Assembly (NCBI GenBank): GCA_037893225.1
Contig: JAZGUH010000186.1
Span: 558,001 to 622,000, forward strand
DNA: 64,000 bases
Reading direction: 5' to 3'
Source of the DNA: Hippasteria phrygiana
Lineage: Eukaryota; Echinodermata; Asteroidea; Valvatida; Goniasteridae
In this document: piece by piece, positions 48,765 through 60,293 of the stretch
Layout: every line of letters starts with the position of its first letter
Position numbering within the stretch: the stretch's first letter is position 1
Translations under genes and position numbers: made by a program
Notes under the pieces: model-generated
Database searches by the model: none
Told to the model about the DNA's origin: nothing
What the model saw: the letters and a program-made list of their open reading frames with translations, nothing else

Positions 48765-48974
48765 GATGGCCAGCAGAACAAGAAACCCTACAAACATATA
48801 CCAAAAACTACGTGAAAATACTAGAAACGAACACATATACAGGGTGGACTTGATTTAGCTATATGTACATACAATATAATACAAGAAAAAAACAAGAAAA
48901 ACGTGAACCTTACAAGGTTAAGGAAGCTAAATGTATTACTTACTCAGGAGCTCGAGAGAAACACGTCCGCTCGC

Positions 48975-48978
48975 CAAA

Positions 48979-49021
<43 letters not shown>

Positions 49022-49024
49022 ATA
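48975..49024. repeat. (AAAT)n microsatellite at the 5' side of the Tx1-like element
   Basis: About twelve perfect AAAT units. A shorter run of the same motif lies at 42,455-42,473 on the 3' side. Confidence 0.9.
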
Positions 49025-49438
49025 TATAAATATGCAGGAAGTTCTACAAATTCTCTATAAAGTGTTAAGATTTGTTTAACCGTTTAAAAAACTATAATAT
49101 TTTTTGTTTTCATGGGAATAAAATGATTCCCATTACCTCTGTGCATTGTTAAATTTTTTAACAATTCACCACGTCTTTCTTTTTATTTTTTGAAAACAAG
49201 TGAAAGTTGTATTGTCTTTCAAAAATGACTACGGTACTTATTCTTTTTTTTTAAATGTCACACTCTTCGCTCAGCTTATTATTGATAGTCGTCTACTAGG
49301 CCTTATATTAGTTTCAATTTACCCCATGTTCCAACTTAACCCCATCTATCTCCCCTACTACATGTACATGTATCTGTGCATCATCAGAGGTCAATTATGC
49401 ATTACATGTATCATATTTTACTCTACAGGGTTAACTAC

Positions 49439-49905
49439 ACGGTGAATTCTAACACAGTGGTGTGCAGTAACCACTTTGAGTATAGACAGCCAAGAAAAAA
49501 TGCTCAACATCCAGCAAGATACTTGAAGGGTTATAACAAAACCACCCCATCACGTCTCTCACCAAAAACGAGAAATGGACCGGCACCACACAAAGAAGGC
49601 GCCGTCTCAAATTGACACATCCTCAGGTTAACTCACAACTTAATCCTGGAGAATCATCGCAACACCCTGCATCACCAACTCCGGAAGTTCGCAAGGCCGG
49701 TTTTGAAAATGACCACAACACATACACGCTTAGTGAAGTACATGTATGTGCAGATGATGAATCATGTCAGAGGACTTGTTCTCTCCCTCAACCATGTTTG
49801 GCATGTGAAACACTTGTTCAAAAGCTCAGACACAACATTGGTCAGCTACAAAAACAACTCCAAGATCTGCAAGAAGAAAGAGCTGCACTTCACAAACACC
49901 AATAA
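49439..49905 (+). CDS. THAP-type zinc-finger exon and coiled-coil segment (host-like or transposase-derived)
   Basis: After an acceptor (TACTCTACAG, exon from 49,439) the frame reads NTVVCSNHFE, the second half of a THAP C2CH finger (Cys and His of the CSxHF box). A frame change near 49,600 links it to a 97-aa frame ending at 49,905, with SCQRTCSLPQPCLACETL and a leucine-rich coiled coil (LVQKLRHNIGQLQKQLQDLQ). The first half of the finger should lie in an upstream exon that I did not find. THAP domains occur in host regulators and in P-element/Harbinger-like transposases; either is possible. Confidence 0.5.
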
Positions 49906-50519
49906 GAATCAAAGCATCAGGATTTGAAGTTAAAGCGCTTCACCATTGCTGACATAAAAGGCAGGGACAGTTTGCTGTACAGGACAAGTAGAAGTACAAT
50001 GATATCAAAGATTAGGCTTACACCATAATTAAGTGGGATGCACCTTACAGGCTGGAACAGAGGTGTAACTACGGGTTGGGGGAGGGGGGTGCTCCCCTCC
50101 TTTCTGGGTGCCCCCACTCCCCCTTCCGGGTGCCCCCATTTGAAATTTCAAATTGAACACAAACAATACATCAGTTGCCACTCAGTGCCCATCTTAAAAA
50201 ATTGGTGCACCCCCAGTTGCCCCCCCCCCCCCCCCCCCCCCTGGAAATTCCACCCTAGTTACGCCGCTGGGCTGAAGAAAATCTTTTCAGTTTGCTTTTT
50301 GTGGAAGTATAATTAATTACCATAATATAATCGTAGCCTACTAAAGACCATGTCCATATTTCATCATGTTTACCACGTCTATTCTTGTAGGCCTGTTGTA
50401 TTCAAGTAGTGATCCCACCTTCCTTGATCATTTTTGTATTTGATCATACAGTTAATAACTGCATTTCCGCAATGTAAGGACCTCGTGAGGCAAAAGACTC
50501 AAGGCAACTTTACATTGGC
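49906..50519. other. Intron-like or intergenic sequence with C-run
   Basis: No exon recognised. It contains a run of about 22 C near 50,220 and a GGGTGCCCCC-type repeat that resembles a common interspersed repeat. Confidence 0.45.
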
Positions 50520-50633
50520 CTCTCCTGCAAATGTTCAACAAAAACTTATCTGAGGTTGGTTCCAACAACAGGCGGAAGGAAGAGGCTACATTGAGTACCT
50601 TCATCAGGTACTTAAGACAACTGCATGTATCAG
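50520..50633 (+). CDS. HECT-like protein exon, upstream of the terminal exon
   Basis: The frame reads FNKNLSEVGSNNRRKEEATL and LRQLHVS, then a donor CAG|GTAATC at 50,633/50,634. The split codon joins exactly in phase with the exon at 51,439. The 5' boundary is not clear. This segment is typical of the C-lobe-proximal part of HECT-like proteins of invertebrates. Confidence 0.5.
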
Positions 50634-51438
50634 GTAATCATGCTTGCTTTATTCATTACACAAATAATTGCTGGATTTCTAATCAGGTCACTGCGGTTGG
50701 TGGATACCTGAACTTTTTGGGCATGGAAAAAATAGATATGTGCATATACAACCCTTAAAAATTTGCCTTATTTTTGATTGAGCCATGCAATGTGGCTTAG
50801 ATATTGTTAAAAGCCTGGATACAATGCCTTTACGTTGCAGGCTGTACATGTATTTTCAATTATTAACAGGTAGATTTCCGGGGTTGTAATTGATTCTTTA
50901 TAATTCCACCACAACCTGTAATAAACATTTTACCTTGGTTCCTGGCTGGGATATTGCAAGAGTGAATAGTGTACCTCTTCTCTCAGAAGAAAAATCAGAG
51001 TGATTGTTTGACACACTGTGAAACAACATGTCACCTAAATTGTTACACATTGAAATTACCGACTGAGCTTGATTCATTCTCTAATGAATTGCTTAGTACG
51101 ACAGAGGTACTGAACCGCAGAAGCCAAAACCAAAACATTTTGTTGTACATATGATGTTACCCTGGGATAGTCATTAATGTTGATAACTGAAAAGAAATAG
51201 AAACACAAAGAAACTGATAAATTGGTGATCAAAAGTATGGGAGGTAGAAATAGTTACATCTTGGAGGAGACAAAGAATGCCTAGCTAGCGCTTGTTAATT
51301 ATTTACACGGTAAATTTTTACTTTTAATTGTAAAAAGGGAAGTATGTATGTAACCATACACCCAGAGTTCTTTCCACGGCTACATTTGTTTTTTTTCTAA
51401 ATGGTGTTTGTTCGTTTCCATATCTTTACAATGTATAG

Positions 51439-51692
51439 AGGACAACAGAAATGTCTCACTTTCAGACGTGTTGGAGTTCATCACAGGTCTTCCCCTACCG
51501 CCACTGCTTGGTTTTGAACAGCATCCTCAAATCATATTTGAACCATCTGCCTCTTATCTCCCAAGGGCTGTAACTTGCACAAACACTCTCATTCTCCCTA
51601 TCCCATTGCAAGGTAACACTGCTCCAAATACAGATTATATTTACCAAATGTTTGGTTATGCGTTAAAAAATGCGTACTTTGGTTTGGTTTAG
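51439..51692 (+). CDS. Terminal exon of a HECT-like E3 ligase protein
   Basis: After acceptor ACAATGTATAG the frame reads VSLSDVLEFITGLPLPPLLG, then a central LPRAVTCTNTLILPI segment and NAYFGLV at the end. This is the C-lobe pattern of HECT domains, where the Cys in TCxxxLxLP is the ubiquitin-accepting residue. Phase agrees with the donor at 50,633. Only two exons are recognised; the rest of the gene is not visible between 49.9 and 50.5 kb. Confidence 0.65.
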
Positions 51693-52256
51693 TTTAGTTT
51701 ACTCTCAGCAGATAACAGGAAAATCGTGCAAATCGTGATACAAGCTCCAAATTTGGCACAATGATTCCGTAGGGTATACTTTACAAATCTGCCCGATTAG
51801 CCACTTAAAAATCCAAGATGGCGGCCATTTTCCAAGATGGCCGCCAGAATGTCCCGCTAAGAATGATTTGTTCTCATAAAAATGCTTGTATTTAGGCAAT
51901 TTGGATGACCTTGGTATTAGTATCTATGTTTCCAGGCATGCTGGATTCATTTTGTATGGTTTCAGCCGCGTTATAAAAATATTAGTGGTGGAAAATAACA
52001 AATATATTTAAAATTAATGACCAAAAAACACTCAAAATACAGTAAAAGCACTTTCAATAACAGTTTCAAACTTTAAAACCATCTACTTCTTTACACATGA
52101 ATGAAAAACTGGAATAACAAGTTTCAATCAGATAAACACATTTAGCATACGAATCTGGACGTATATACAATTTGGTAAAGAAACTTATTTGTTTTCAAAA
52201 TGTTCAATGATTGTAGCTTTCAGCTTACGCTAAGCTGCGTGTTCCCTTCAAAAGTA
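51693..52256. other. Non-coding segment with AAGATGGCGGCC repeats
   Basis: Contains AAAATCCAAGATGGCGGCCAT and, nearby, CCAAGATGGCCGCCAGAATG; otherwise AT-rich. It lies directly downstream of the minus-strand pseudogene and may be its 3' trailer. Confidence 0.45.
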
Positions 52257-55200
52257 TTACTGCTCGCACGAGCAGCTACAAAGTACAATGCAGAAAAGTG
52301 CGGATCGAAAGCATTTGCATTTTCGGGTGCAGCCTTTTTTACATGAACATTTGGTCAGTTCCTGACGGCTTGCCGCGATAGGTGGAAGGGTCGTCCAGCA
52401 TGGCTGCCATGTATCTCCTTTCTGCGTCCATCCCCAGTCAGCAGGGCTGCATGTCTCTGGGCTGGAAATTGTTGCCTGACCCCAGATGATTCCAGCCTGG
52501 TAGGCAGCACGCTTTGCATGTTCCATTAAGGCAGCTCTGGTAGGTGGGATTGCGTTGTATGACCTTTGCTTGCGGGCGAAGAGATCCGGCCTTGCTTCGT
52601 CCACACCATTGGCTGCGCTATATCTGTCATACATGAGAACAACAAAGTTCTCCAGTTTCTGCAGATCGCCCTCAGAAACCTCTGCAGGGCAGTTGCCGAG
52701 TTTAGTGAAGGTTTCAGAAACCTCGTCGCAAACTCCCCACGTCAGCCATACAGACTTCTTTTCCTTTCCACGGAAAGCTGACACGACGTCACAGCCAGTG
52801 AAGGCATGAAAGTATAGGATCCCGCTGACTTTTGCAGGGCCTACTGCAGAGGGCCTACCTCATGAACTGGAATCCATCGGGCACTAGCCCATTGACCAAA
52901 GGCAATCCACATCTTCTCAAGACCAAGCATCTGAAGGGATGGCAGTACAGATACTGCGATGACGACCACGTCGGTGTCGTTGGCTTTGACGATGAGTGAC
53001 TTGCTTCCATCAAGTGTCGCATCCCTGGCATGTACAAACATCCGATTATCTGCTTCCTCATGGCAGCATGGGTCCACAACCTCTAGAGATCTTCTCTTGT
53101 TGCTAATGGCATCTTCTCCTTTTGTCACAATGACGGTGTGTGTTGTCTCAGCTTTACACATTTTCTCTGCGAGAAAATGAAACAACTCAGTCTTGTTGCT
53201 GTCAACTCGTAGAAAACGTATCCAGTTCCTTGGGGTCTTGCTGGTTCCTGTCACTCTTCTCCGGACCCCCTGTCCTCTTTTTAATCTGGTTTCTGATTTC
53301 AGACTTGACTTGTACACATCAAATACCATGTCCACCCTCCCGTATTTGGTGCCATGCGATTCCACTTTCGGAAGGACATCTTCTCGGGCATAGGCATCAA
53401 GTGTCTTTGAGCTTTGTGGAGGCAGGGCATTGATAAGGGCATTGATAAGGGCTGAGCCATCGATGATGATCGCATCTCCCTCTGGTTCTCTTTCTGGCAT
53501 AGTGACCTGTGCTTAAAGAATTTCAGTCAGTTGTGACTTCTGGCACGAGTGAAGCTTGCCATTGTCACTGAGAGAGGCAGGAGTTGACTGGTTCTCATGC
53601 ATGAAGAATTCTTGCAAGTCACACTGTCTGTTCTGGCAGGAGATGAATAGACGTGCGAACAACTGAAGAAAGAAACCTTGTTCCTCTTGATTCGATCATA
53701 GAATGAGCATTTGTCACTCTGCATGCCCTCTATAAATGACTTGTACTGTTTTTTCTCTCTCTGGTGATGTGTGCCAACCATTTGAGCAAGCTCTGGATCG
53801 TCGAGGTTCTTTGTGTCTAGTACCAGGAGGTCTTCTGTCTCTTGGAAAGGGTTGCCCCATTTCCTTCAGCACTGTGGACAGTGATTACACCTTCTGAAAG
53901 AAAGACCCTCTGGGTGCTCAAGGTCTGCTCATGATGTTTGGTGTTGAAAGTTGCATCTTTAAGACATGACATGGCCTTATATCTAGCAACTAGACGGCTC
54001 ACTTCGGGTCCAGCCACCATCCACCTGCTAAGTGCTCCTGGGTCCTCGGTCAACCCAACAGCTTCTCCGTCCCCTTTGATGACTGCGTTATTTTGTTCAT
54101 GGGCTTGATTAATGGCTAGGGCAGAAAACTTCCTTCTGGACTTGTGGACAACAAAGTTCCCCTTGTGAAACTCCCTGGCCACTTCTGGATGCTGTTGCTC
54201 AAGGGACATCATGTCTCTGAGGTGAACTGGTAGCCATCGGGCATAGTTCACGTTGTTGTTTGCGAAGAAGTAGGGGATCAGTTCTGAGAGTGCTTCGCGG
54301 TACAGTTTGAAGTCTCCTTCCCTGAACGAGCGGATCAGTGTGAATATGGTGATCTCCATATCGAGCACTAGATGCCAGAACTGGAACTGTGGACTCTCGA
54401 GCCTCCGTTGATCACACCAGTCTTCAAAGGTCAGGGTCGAGCTGCCGGACTCATCAGAGCAGTAGTTTTGGTATGCCTCTTTCATCAGTTTGTACAGGCT
54501 ACATGCTGTGATCTGGTGAGCCTGTAATGTCCTTGTGACACTTTATACCGTCAGGAAGGACTCTGTTGTGCCAGATGAGGCCACCCCTCAATTGCACTGG
54601 TCCAGCCGCTGTCTTATCAAACATGATGACGAACCTGTTCTCTCCGTACTCGGGCCACTGCCATTGGATCTTTTTTGCTAGAACATATAGTGGCTGGTCA
54701 GCAGCTATGACTGGGGTCTGGCCTGGTTTCAGGAAAGCCACTGCATCTCTGATTTTGGTCATTGCATGCTTGATGGTTGCTATATCGTGAGCCTGTTCTC
54801 GAAACAAGGGCAGTAGTGATGTGATGGTAACTTCAAATGGCCGACTCCTCTTCTGTGATGCATGGTGGGCTGCCTACGTGATCCCGACCGCACCACTCAC
54901 ACTCTCAGTGAGGAGCACCTCTTCCAACCAGGTGTACTCTTGCTTTATGTGTAACTGGATTGACTCTGGTGATGGGTATGACAGGTTTGAGGGGGGAGGA
55001 TTGGGATCCTTCGTAATATAAGCTGGTCGGACGTTGGTGGAAGCTCTGGAACATTTTTAACCACCACATCTGCCTTAAGTTTCAGTGGCTGACGTTCTTC
55101 ACCGGGATATTCTGGACTCGGATGCTGGAAGAGGGACACACTGGTGCCATGGAAGGAAGTTTGAGCCGTTGTCGCTGTTGGATTATGGTTAATGTTGTCG

Positions 55201-56424
55201 ACCGCTGAAGTTGTGAACAACTGCTTTCTCAACACTGGTGGGCAGACGACTCCATACGAGATGCTTAGCCCATTCTCGGAGCGTGTCAATCAGCTGCCTC
55301 TTCCTGGTCTTAGCAAACACAGACATGCCAACATACACAGCAAAAGGTGTCTCTCTCTCCTTGGAGTGCCTGTGGACTTACGACGCTTCCTTGTACTTAT
55401 CAAAGCAGTTGTATTGCAAGAGCTGTGCAATTGCAAGGTCAGATTTTGATGCTCCATTTTGTAGTTTTGACTTGATGTCTGCACCATGTTCGATCATGCA
55501 AACAAATTGAAGAAGTGATGACGGGACAGTTTGATCAAGGCAGCCATTGTTAAAAGTGTTGTTGAATCTTGACTTGTACTGAAGCATATCACGTCGTACC
55601 ATCCCAGCAGCCTTGGCTAGATGGATTGCTTCTCCATATCTGCTTGCTTGTGCGAGGATTGATGCCACGTCTTCCTCAAACGCCAGCAGGACATCACGCC
55701 CTTGGTTATGAGCTTGCACCTCGGGGATGTGGAAAAGCAGCTGGTCCTTCAATCGGGTAGAATGAACATCAGGAGATTCGACACCAAGCTGCTCAAGCCT
55801 CTTTCTGTAGAGCGTGGCCAGGTCAGCAAGTCTGAAAATGGGTGGATCTGTGCTTACACTGGCAGCCTTCGTCTCGCTGATGTAAGTGACCAGTGCAGAG
55901 AAAGCAATTGGAAACGCCTCCTTACTTTGGTCCAGCTCGTCTGCTCTCTTCTGCTCTTGAGCATTGAGATGGGCACTTTCTCGGTTGCATAGTGCAAACA
56001 AAGCAGCGGGGATGATACTTGAGTTCTTGTGCAATGACATCTCCCGCACTCAGTTTGGCTAGAAGCATCCCATCACTGAGATTCTTTGCACATTCATTTA
56101 TTCTTTTGTCATTGCTTCTCTCAGATCATCTCCTTCTTGCTCGCACAGGAAGCATTCTGCTGCTTTTGGGTTTTGGGCTCTCCGTAGTATTTTGTGGCTG
56201 CTGCTCTCACCTCTATCAGCTGCAGGTGTCGATCTTTTCTCAGCTCTTTTTAACGTTGTGTTGTTCAACAGAAGCCTGCAACTCTCATGATATTGTGCTT
56301 TGTTTATATTGGGTTTTGTCGATGCCATTACTATCATAAAGTCTTGCTGGGTCAAGCTTGATTGGTAGTTGGTTGACTGAATGAAACCGAGGAATGTTCC
56401 TTGCCAAGAGGCTATAGCCATCAT
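52257..56424 (-). pseudogene. Degenerate intronless copy of a large multicopy protein family with predicted PIN/FEN-like nuclease and Cys-rich tail
   Basis: A single protein spread over at least eight frame segments (56,424-56,098; 56,049-55,378; 55,289-54,945; 54,807-54,499; 54,485-53,817; 53,781-53,527; 53,500-52,841; 52,784-52,257). N-terminal part: CFLC box. Central part: LWHNRVLPDGIKCHKDITGS, DMEITIFTLIRSFREGDFKLY and LPVHLRDMMSL. Nuclease-like part: IIIDGSALINAL, VTKGEDAISNKRR, CCHEEADNRMFVHARDA, VKANDTDVVVIAV and the FxGCD-type region near 52,790, an arrangement of acidic residues like FEN/PIN folds. Tail: CSCKKGCTRKCKCFRS...CSCSC. Similar proteins are common in marine invertebrates. 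No introns and many frameshifts suggest a decayed retrocopy or transposon gene. Function unknown; the nuclease call is inference. Confidence 0.6.
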
Positions 56425-57385
56425 CTACCCTTTTGGCGGGATTTGTATGTGGCGATGTAAGGCCTTCTTTCGTCTTTTTTTTGACAAAGGCAACATTTAT
56501 CCCAGTTAGTAGTCCAAGATTTGCGGGTAGATTTCGTATCCATTGCCATTTTGTTGAGGGCCTAGGGTTTATCCTTTTACCACCCTGTATCTGTGTATCA
56601 TGGGCACTTTACTGCATGGGATACAGCTAGGTTCGTGCGTTTTGCCCTACACCTAGCCCGATCGTTCATCCAGTGTCATTTAATTCCCGTGCGATCTGTA
56701 CATCATCTGGATAACTAAAACCGCGTTATCATTGGCTCGGCTCTCCCGCGCTGGCACATCCTGTCGATTCAGGTGCGGCTGTCTTCCTGATTTGGGGTTA
56801 GGAATGCAGCATTTGGGACACTAAGTATTTTTAACAGTATGACACTGAATCCTCCTTAGCTGACACTGAACCCCATTCTAAGTTTCACAGCAGTGATGTC
56901 ACCAGTGTGCCCTGGTAGTGCCCGACAATCACTCTGAGTTTTAAAGAAATGATTTCATTGACTAAGTAATCAATTAGGTATGGCGTTAGGAAAATGCCAT
57001 CATAAATCGAGTAAGTCTCCTTTTGTTGACTTCCTGCACTTTGAAATTGGATATAGACATACTCCATCACACACAGAGACTCTCTGTATGCTACCCTCAC
57101 CTAGTTTAGCCCGCGAGCCAACGCGGTTTACCGGGGTGTGGCCGTTGCTGTGCACTAGCAACTTCTTAGAGCCACAGGTGAGAGTTGGGCCAGCAATGAG
57201 GACCCAGTCTCCAGAGTGCATCAAGGGGATGTGGCTGACTGCTGAAAAAAGGTTCTACCTCTACCGCTAACCCCCTACACCCCATGCACTAGCAGCTATT
57301 ACAAACAACTAAATGACCTAAAGTCTAAACGAATATAACAGGGAAGAGACCTAAAGGAAATCATTAAATCGACCAAAACTGGGAA
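56425..57385. other. Intergenic stretch, no gene recognised
   Basis: No family motif in the short frames. Likely 5' flank of the minus-strand pseudogene and spacer. Confidence 0.5.
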
Positions 57386-57389
57386 CCAC

Positions 57390-57780
57390 GTCGTTGGGTG
57401 ATTATATAATTTGTTATTAGGTAAAGTGGATTACCAAGTAGTGATGATGGGTAATCTGTACCATGTCGTTGGGTGATTTTATAATTGTTATTGTGAAAAG
57501 TGGATTACCCAGTAGTGATGGATTTTCTATGTCGTTGGGTGATTTTATAGGTTGTTACCCAGTAGTGGTGGGTAATAGGTATAATGTTGTTGGGTTATTT
57601 TGAAATTGTTATTGGGTAAAGTGGATTACCGTAGTGATGGGTTATCTGTACCCGTGTCGTTGGGTGATTTCATAATTTTATTGGGTAAGGTGGAGTACCC
57701 ACTATGTTGTTGGGTGATTTATTTTTTACTGACTTCTGATGGGTTATCTGTTCCATGTCGTTGGGCAAAACAAAACGTTC
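57390..57780. repeat. TTGGGTGATTTTATAA/TGGGTAATC minisatellite, left block
   Basis: Five to six units of about 60-70 bp containing GTCGTTGGGTGATTTTATAA, TTGGGTAAAGTGGATTACC and TAGTGATGGGTAATCTGTACC. The same words recur inverted at 58,860-59,060. Confidence 0.75.
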
Positions 57781-58399
57781 ATTAGGCCTACTATTCTATT
57801 TGGTTAAAATAATAAAGACCTCAAACATTGGGAAAACTGTTAACCAGTGTCAAAAGTAGGCCTAGGGTCTATTGGTTAATCATGTCATGCATCATGTTTG
57901 ATAGTAAGGATTGAACATTAGGATTGAACTCATAAAGCCTTTTTAGTAATAATGAGTTGATACAATATGTTGGCTGGTATGTTGGGCAGTGCAAACAAGT
58001 GTAAAAATAGTTTAAAATAACTCAAAGCCCAAAGATCATTTATGGCACGGATGAAAAAATGTAGGCCTACTAGGCCGGCTGGATAAAGTGTCAAGAAAAT
58101 AACTGTTGGTGCCGTTTGGGTAACCAGTTGTTTGTCTCCGTATTTTGTCCATCGGGGATGGGCTTATCCAAATAATAGATTTATACAGGCCCAAATATAG
58201 CTGGACATGTGCCAACTTCGTGTCTTTCCCCGCGCGCGCGCGCGCACAAATTAATATTATTAGCACTGGCCCCCGATGGGCTATAGGCACATTATATATA
58301 CGCCGCGCAATCGCCACAATCATCGAGTCCCCGGGCACCCGCGGCAGCGCGACGGAGCGATTATGCGCGCATTTCAGATACGTCCGCGTAACTTTCAAG

Positions 58400-58520
58400 A
58401 TGTCTGTGCACGCTGCTAGTGATGATGAGATTGAGAAATTTCAAGACATTGGAAATGGAAATACTGTACACGATTACCTACATGAGTGGGGCGTCGGCGA
58501 GTTAATTGGTGTTTTTAAAG
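58400..58520 (+). CDS. First coding exon of a SAM-domain protein
   Basis: The ATG at 58,400 opens MSVHAASDDEIEKFQDIGNG, then VHDYLHEWGVGELIGVFK, the first two helices of a SAM domain. The exon ends AAAG|GTTAGT at 58,520. GC-rich upstream DNA with a (CG)n stretch at about 58,231 is promoter-like. No following exon with the second half of the SAM domain was found. SAM domains mediate protein oligomerisation or RNA binding. Confidence 0.55.
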
Positions 58521-58859
58521 GTTAGTGATTTGATTTGATTTGATTTGATTTGACCCCCAGTCGAGTACCTGTTAGAAAACAATGTTGTGTGCGCATGAAG
58601 TACTTGAGAACCAGACTAATGTGTGCACCAAATGCGTGCTGTAACGAAGCCAATTATTTTGTCAACTTTGCTGCGAGATCTTGTTTTTTTTGTCATCTTG
58701 GTGAAGAATTCAGATGGTTGGGGTCTAAATTTTGAACTTGGTCTGTGCCACTTATAGGCCCTACCGTTTTTACTCATTTAGCCACGAGTTGTTTTTGTGG
58801 TGGTTGTTTGTTTTGCATCCCTTTTCCTGTGTTAAAGATTCCATAGCTAGAACTTAAAC

Positions 58860-59064
58860 TAGGCCTTATACTCCATCACTTGTGGGTAATCCACTTTACC
58901 CAATAATGATACAATCACCTATTTGTTAGAATTTCCCGCTGCTGAATTTTTGGGTTTTGGTTTTGGTAATTTGTTTACAAAAACACCCAACATTTCGTAT
59001 TAAAAGAGATAAATTATTGGTTGAATGAATTTACCCAACAATTTTGTACCCAACGTTTTTACAG
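58860..59064. repeat. TGGGTAA-type repeat, right block, inverted relative to 57,390-57,780
   Basis: Contains TGTGGGTAATCCACTTTACCCA and further TACCCAAC words, ending GTACCCAACGTTTTTACAG. The inverted arrangement suggests the two blocks are the arms of one foldback-type element. Confidence 0.6.
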
Positions 59065-59319
59065 TGTAGCTACCGCCATAGAGCTTCGACTCTCTACGCC
59101 TTGCATGATGTTCCAGAACACGAACGCCAAGCCTTCTATAATCATATGGGACATTCCGAAGAGATCAACAAGAATGTCTACCAATGCGCACTAGCCATAA
59201 GACAAATAACATCAGTTGGGAAGTACCTCAACACCATTGATGGAAACAGTAAAAGTGTTGTACATAACTTCCTCCGTCACATCAACCTGCACAAAAAAGA
59301 AGGGAACTTAAGGTCATGA
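59065..59319 (+). CDS. Exon resembling the C-terminal catalytic part of a tyrosine recombinase
   Basis: Directly after TTTTTACAG (acceptor-like) the frame reads YRHRASTLYALHDVPEHERQ, then FYNHMGHSEEINKNVYQ and ITSVGKYLNTIDG, ending at a stop at 59,319. The RHR box, the HMGHS box and the following Tyr are spaced as in the C-terminal region of tyrosine recombinases (including Crypton-type). It could be a remnant of such an element or part of a domesticated gene. Similarity is by eye only. Confidence 0.45.
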   Translation, partial: CSYRHRASTLYALHDVPEHERQAFYNHMGHSEEINKNVYQCALAIRQITSVGKYLNTIDGNSKSVVHNFLRHINLHKKEGNLRS

Positions 59320-59509
59320 GCCCCGAAAAAGAGATTCGGGCTATTTTTTCACTCTATAAGCATTTGTGGTAGTTACTGACCTTAAAAAATGTTCGGAAAT
59401 TTGAGGATTCCGTATCTCCAGATGTCTAGACGCTTATAAAGTGAACAAAATAGGCCCATCGACCTTTCCCTCCTTTTTGTGGAAGTTGATGTGTGGCTCT
59501 CGTATAGGC

Positions 59510-59760
59510 ATATATATAAATGAATTTTACACATTATTTTACACATTATTTTACACTGTTGTTTATAAATTGCACAACTAGGGTTGTGTAAACTGTTTAC
59601 ACAACAGTTGCTAGGTTCATATAGTAAACAGCGGTTGTGTAAAATTGTACACAACTTGTGTAAGATTTTACACAACCCTAATAACAGTGTAAATAATTAC
59701 ATCGTGCGAAATTCATTATGTAAAATTCCGTTTAATATTATTTTTTTTTTAAATAATGTT
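59510..59760. repeat. MITE-like block with TTACACAA palindromes
   Basis: Multiple TTTTACAC and GTTGTGTAAA words, including a near-perfect palindrome GTTGTGTAAACTGTTTACAC (59,583 onward). Outer sequences GAATTTTACACATTA and AATTACATCG...TCATTATGTAAAATTC are loosely inverted. No coding content. Confidence 0.55.
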
Positions 59761-60002
59761 GGCATTTGAATGGCCACATATGCCTACATTATAAAAGAAG
59801 AAACCTCATTCTTACAGAATTACAAAATAATAGAAGTGATGTTGTCTGTTCTCTTTTATAACAAAATAAACATTTTATTAGACTATGAAATGAAATTGTA
59901 TTTAGAATATAAGTTTAATTCATGTTAATATTGTGAAACATTATTGGAAACATTTTGGAAAACAAAGAATTGTCAGGAGCCAATTTTAAAGAAGGGGCGT
60001 AT

Positions 60003-60293
60003 GTTATGTCGACAATGGCAAACATCCGTTTCTTACTTTAACGGCCTGCGTTTTTTCCTTTTGTTGAGTTCGCCACAGGCTTTGGATAAGTGCGTACGCG
60101 TGTTCATCCAATTGTGAAATATTTGGTTATTAAACAATATCTATAAAAGGGTTGGGCTTTGGGTGCTCGCGGGGTCTGTGTCCCTCAACGTGCCGCCGGG
60201 TTGCTCAGGCCCCATGTAGCTTGTATCGTTTTGTGTACATGTATGCAGTAAACTTGTTGAGTGTTATTAAATTGCATGTATCTGTGTTACTAC
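60003..60293 (+). repeat. Possible solo LTR
   Basis: Starts TGTTATGTCGACAATGG, has CTATAAAAGGG at about 60,141 and ATTAAA near 60,269, and ends ...GTGTTACTACA. This is the layout of a short Gypsy-type LTR, but no target duplication is visible and there is no second copy in the window. Confidence 0.3.

Larger units (their letters stand above)
42474..48974 (-). mobile_element. Tx1-like (L1 superfamily) non-LTR retrotransposon, near full length
   Basis: ORF1 with a CCHC knuckle is followed, 54 bp later, by ORF2 with an AP endonuclease, RT and a C-terminal Cys/His motif. RT motifs place it near Tx1/L1-type elements. (AAAT)n lies on both sides (42,455-42,473 and 48,975-49,024), which I use as provisional limits; the 3' limit is less sure. 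A frameshift near 44,015 interrupts ORF2. Confidence 0.8.
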
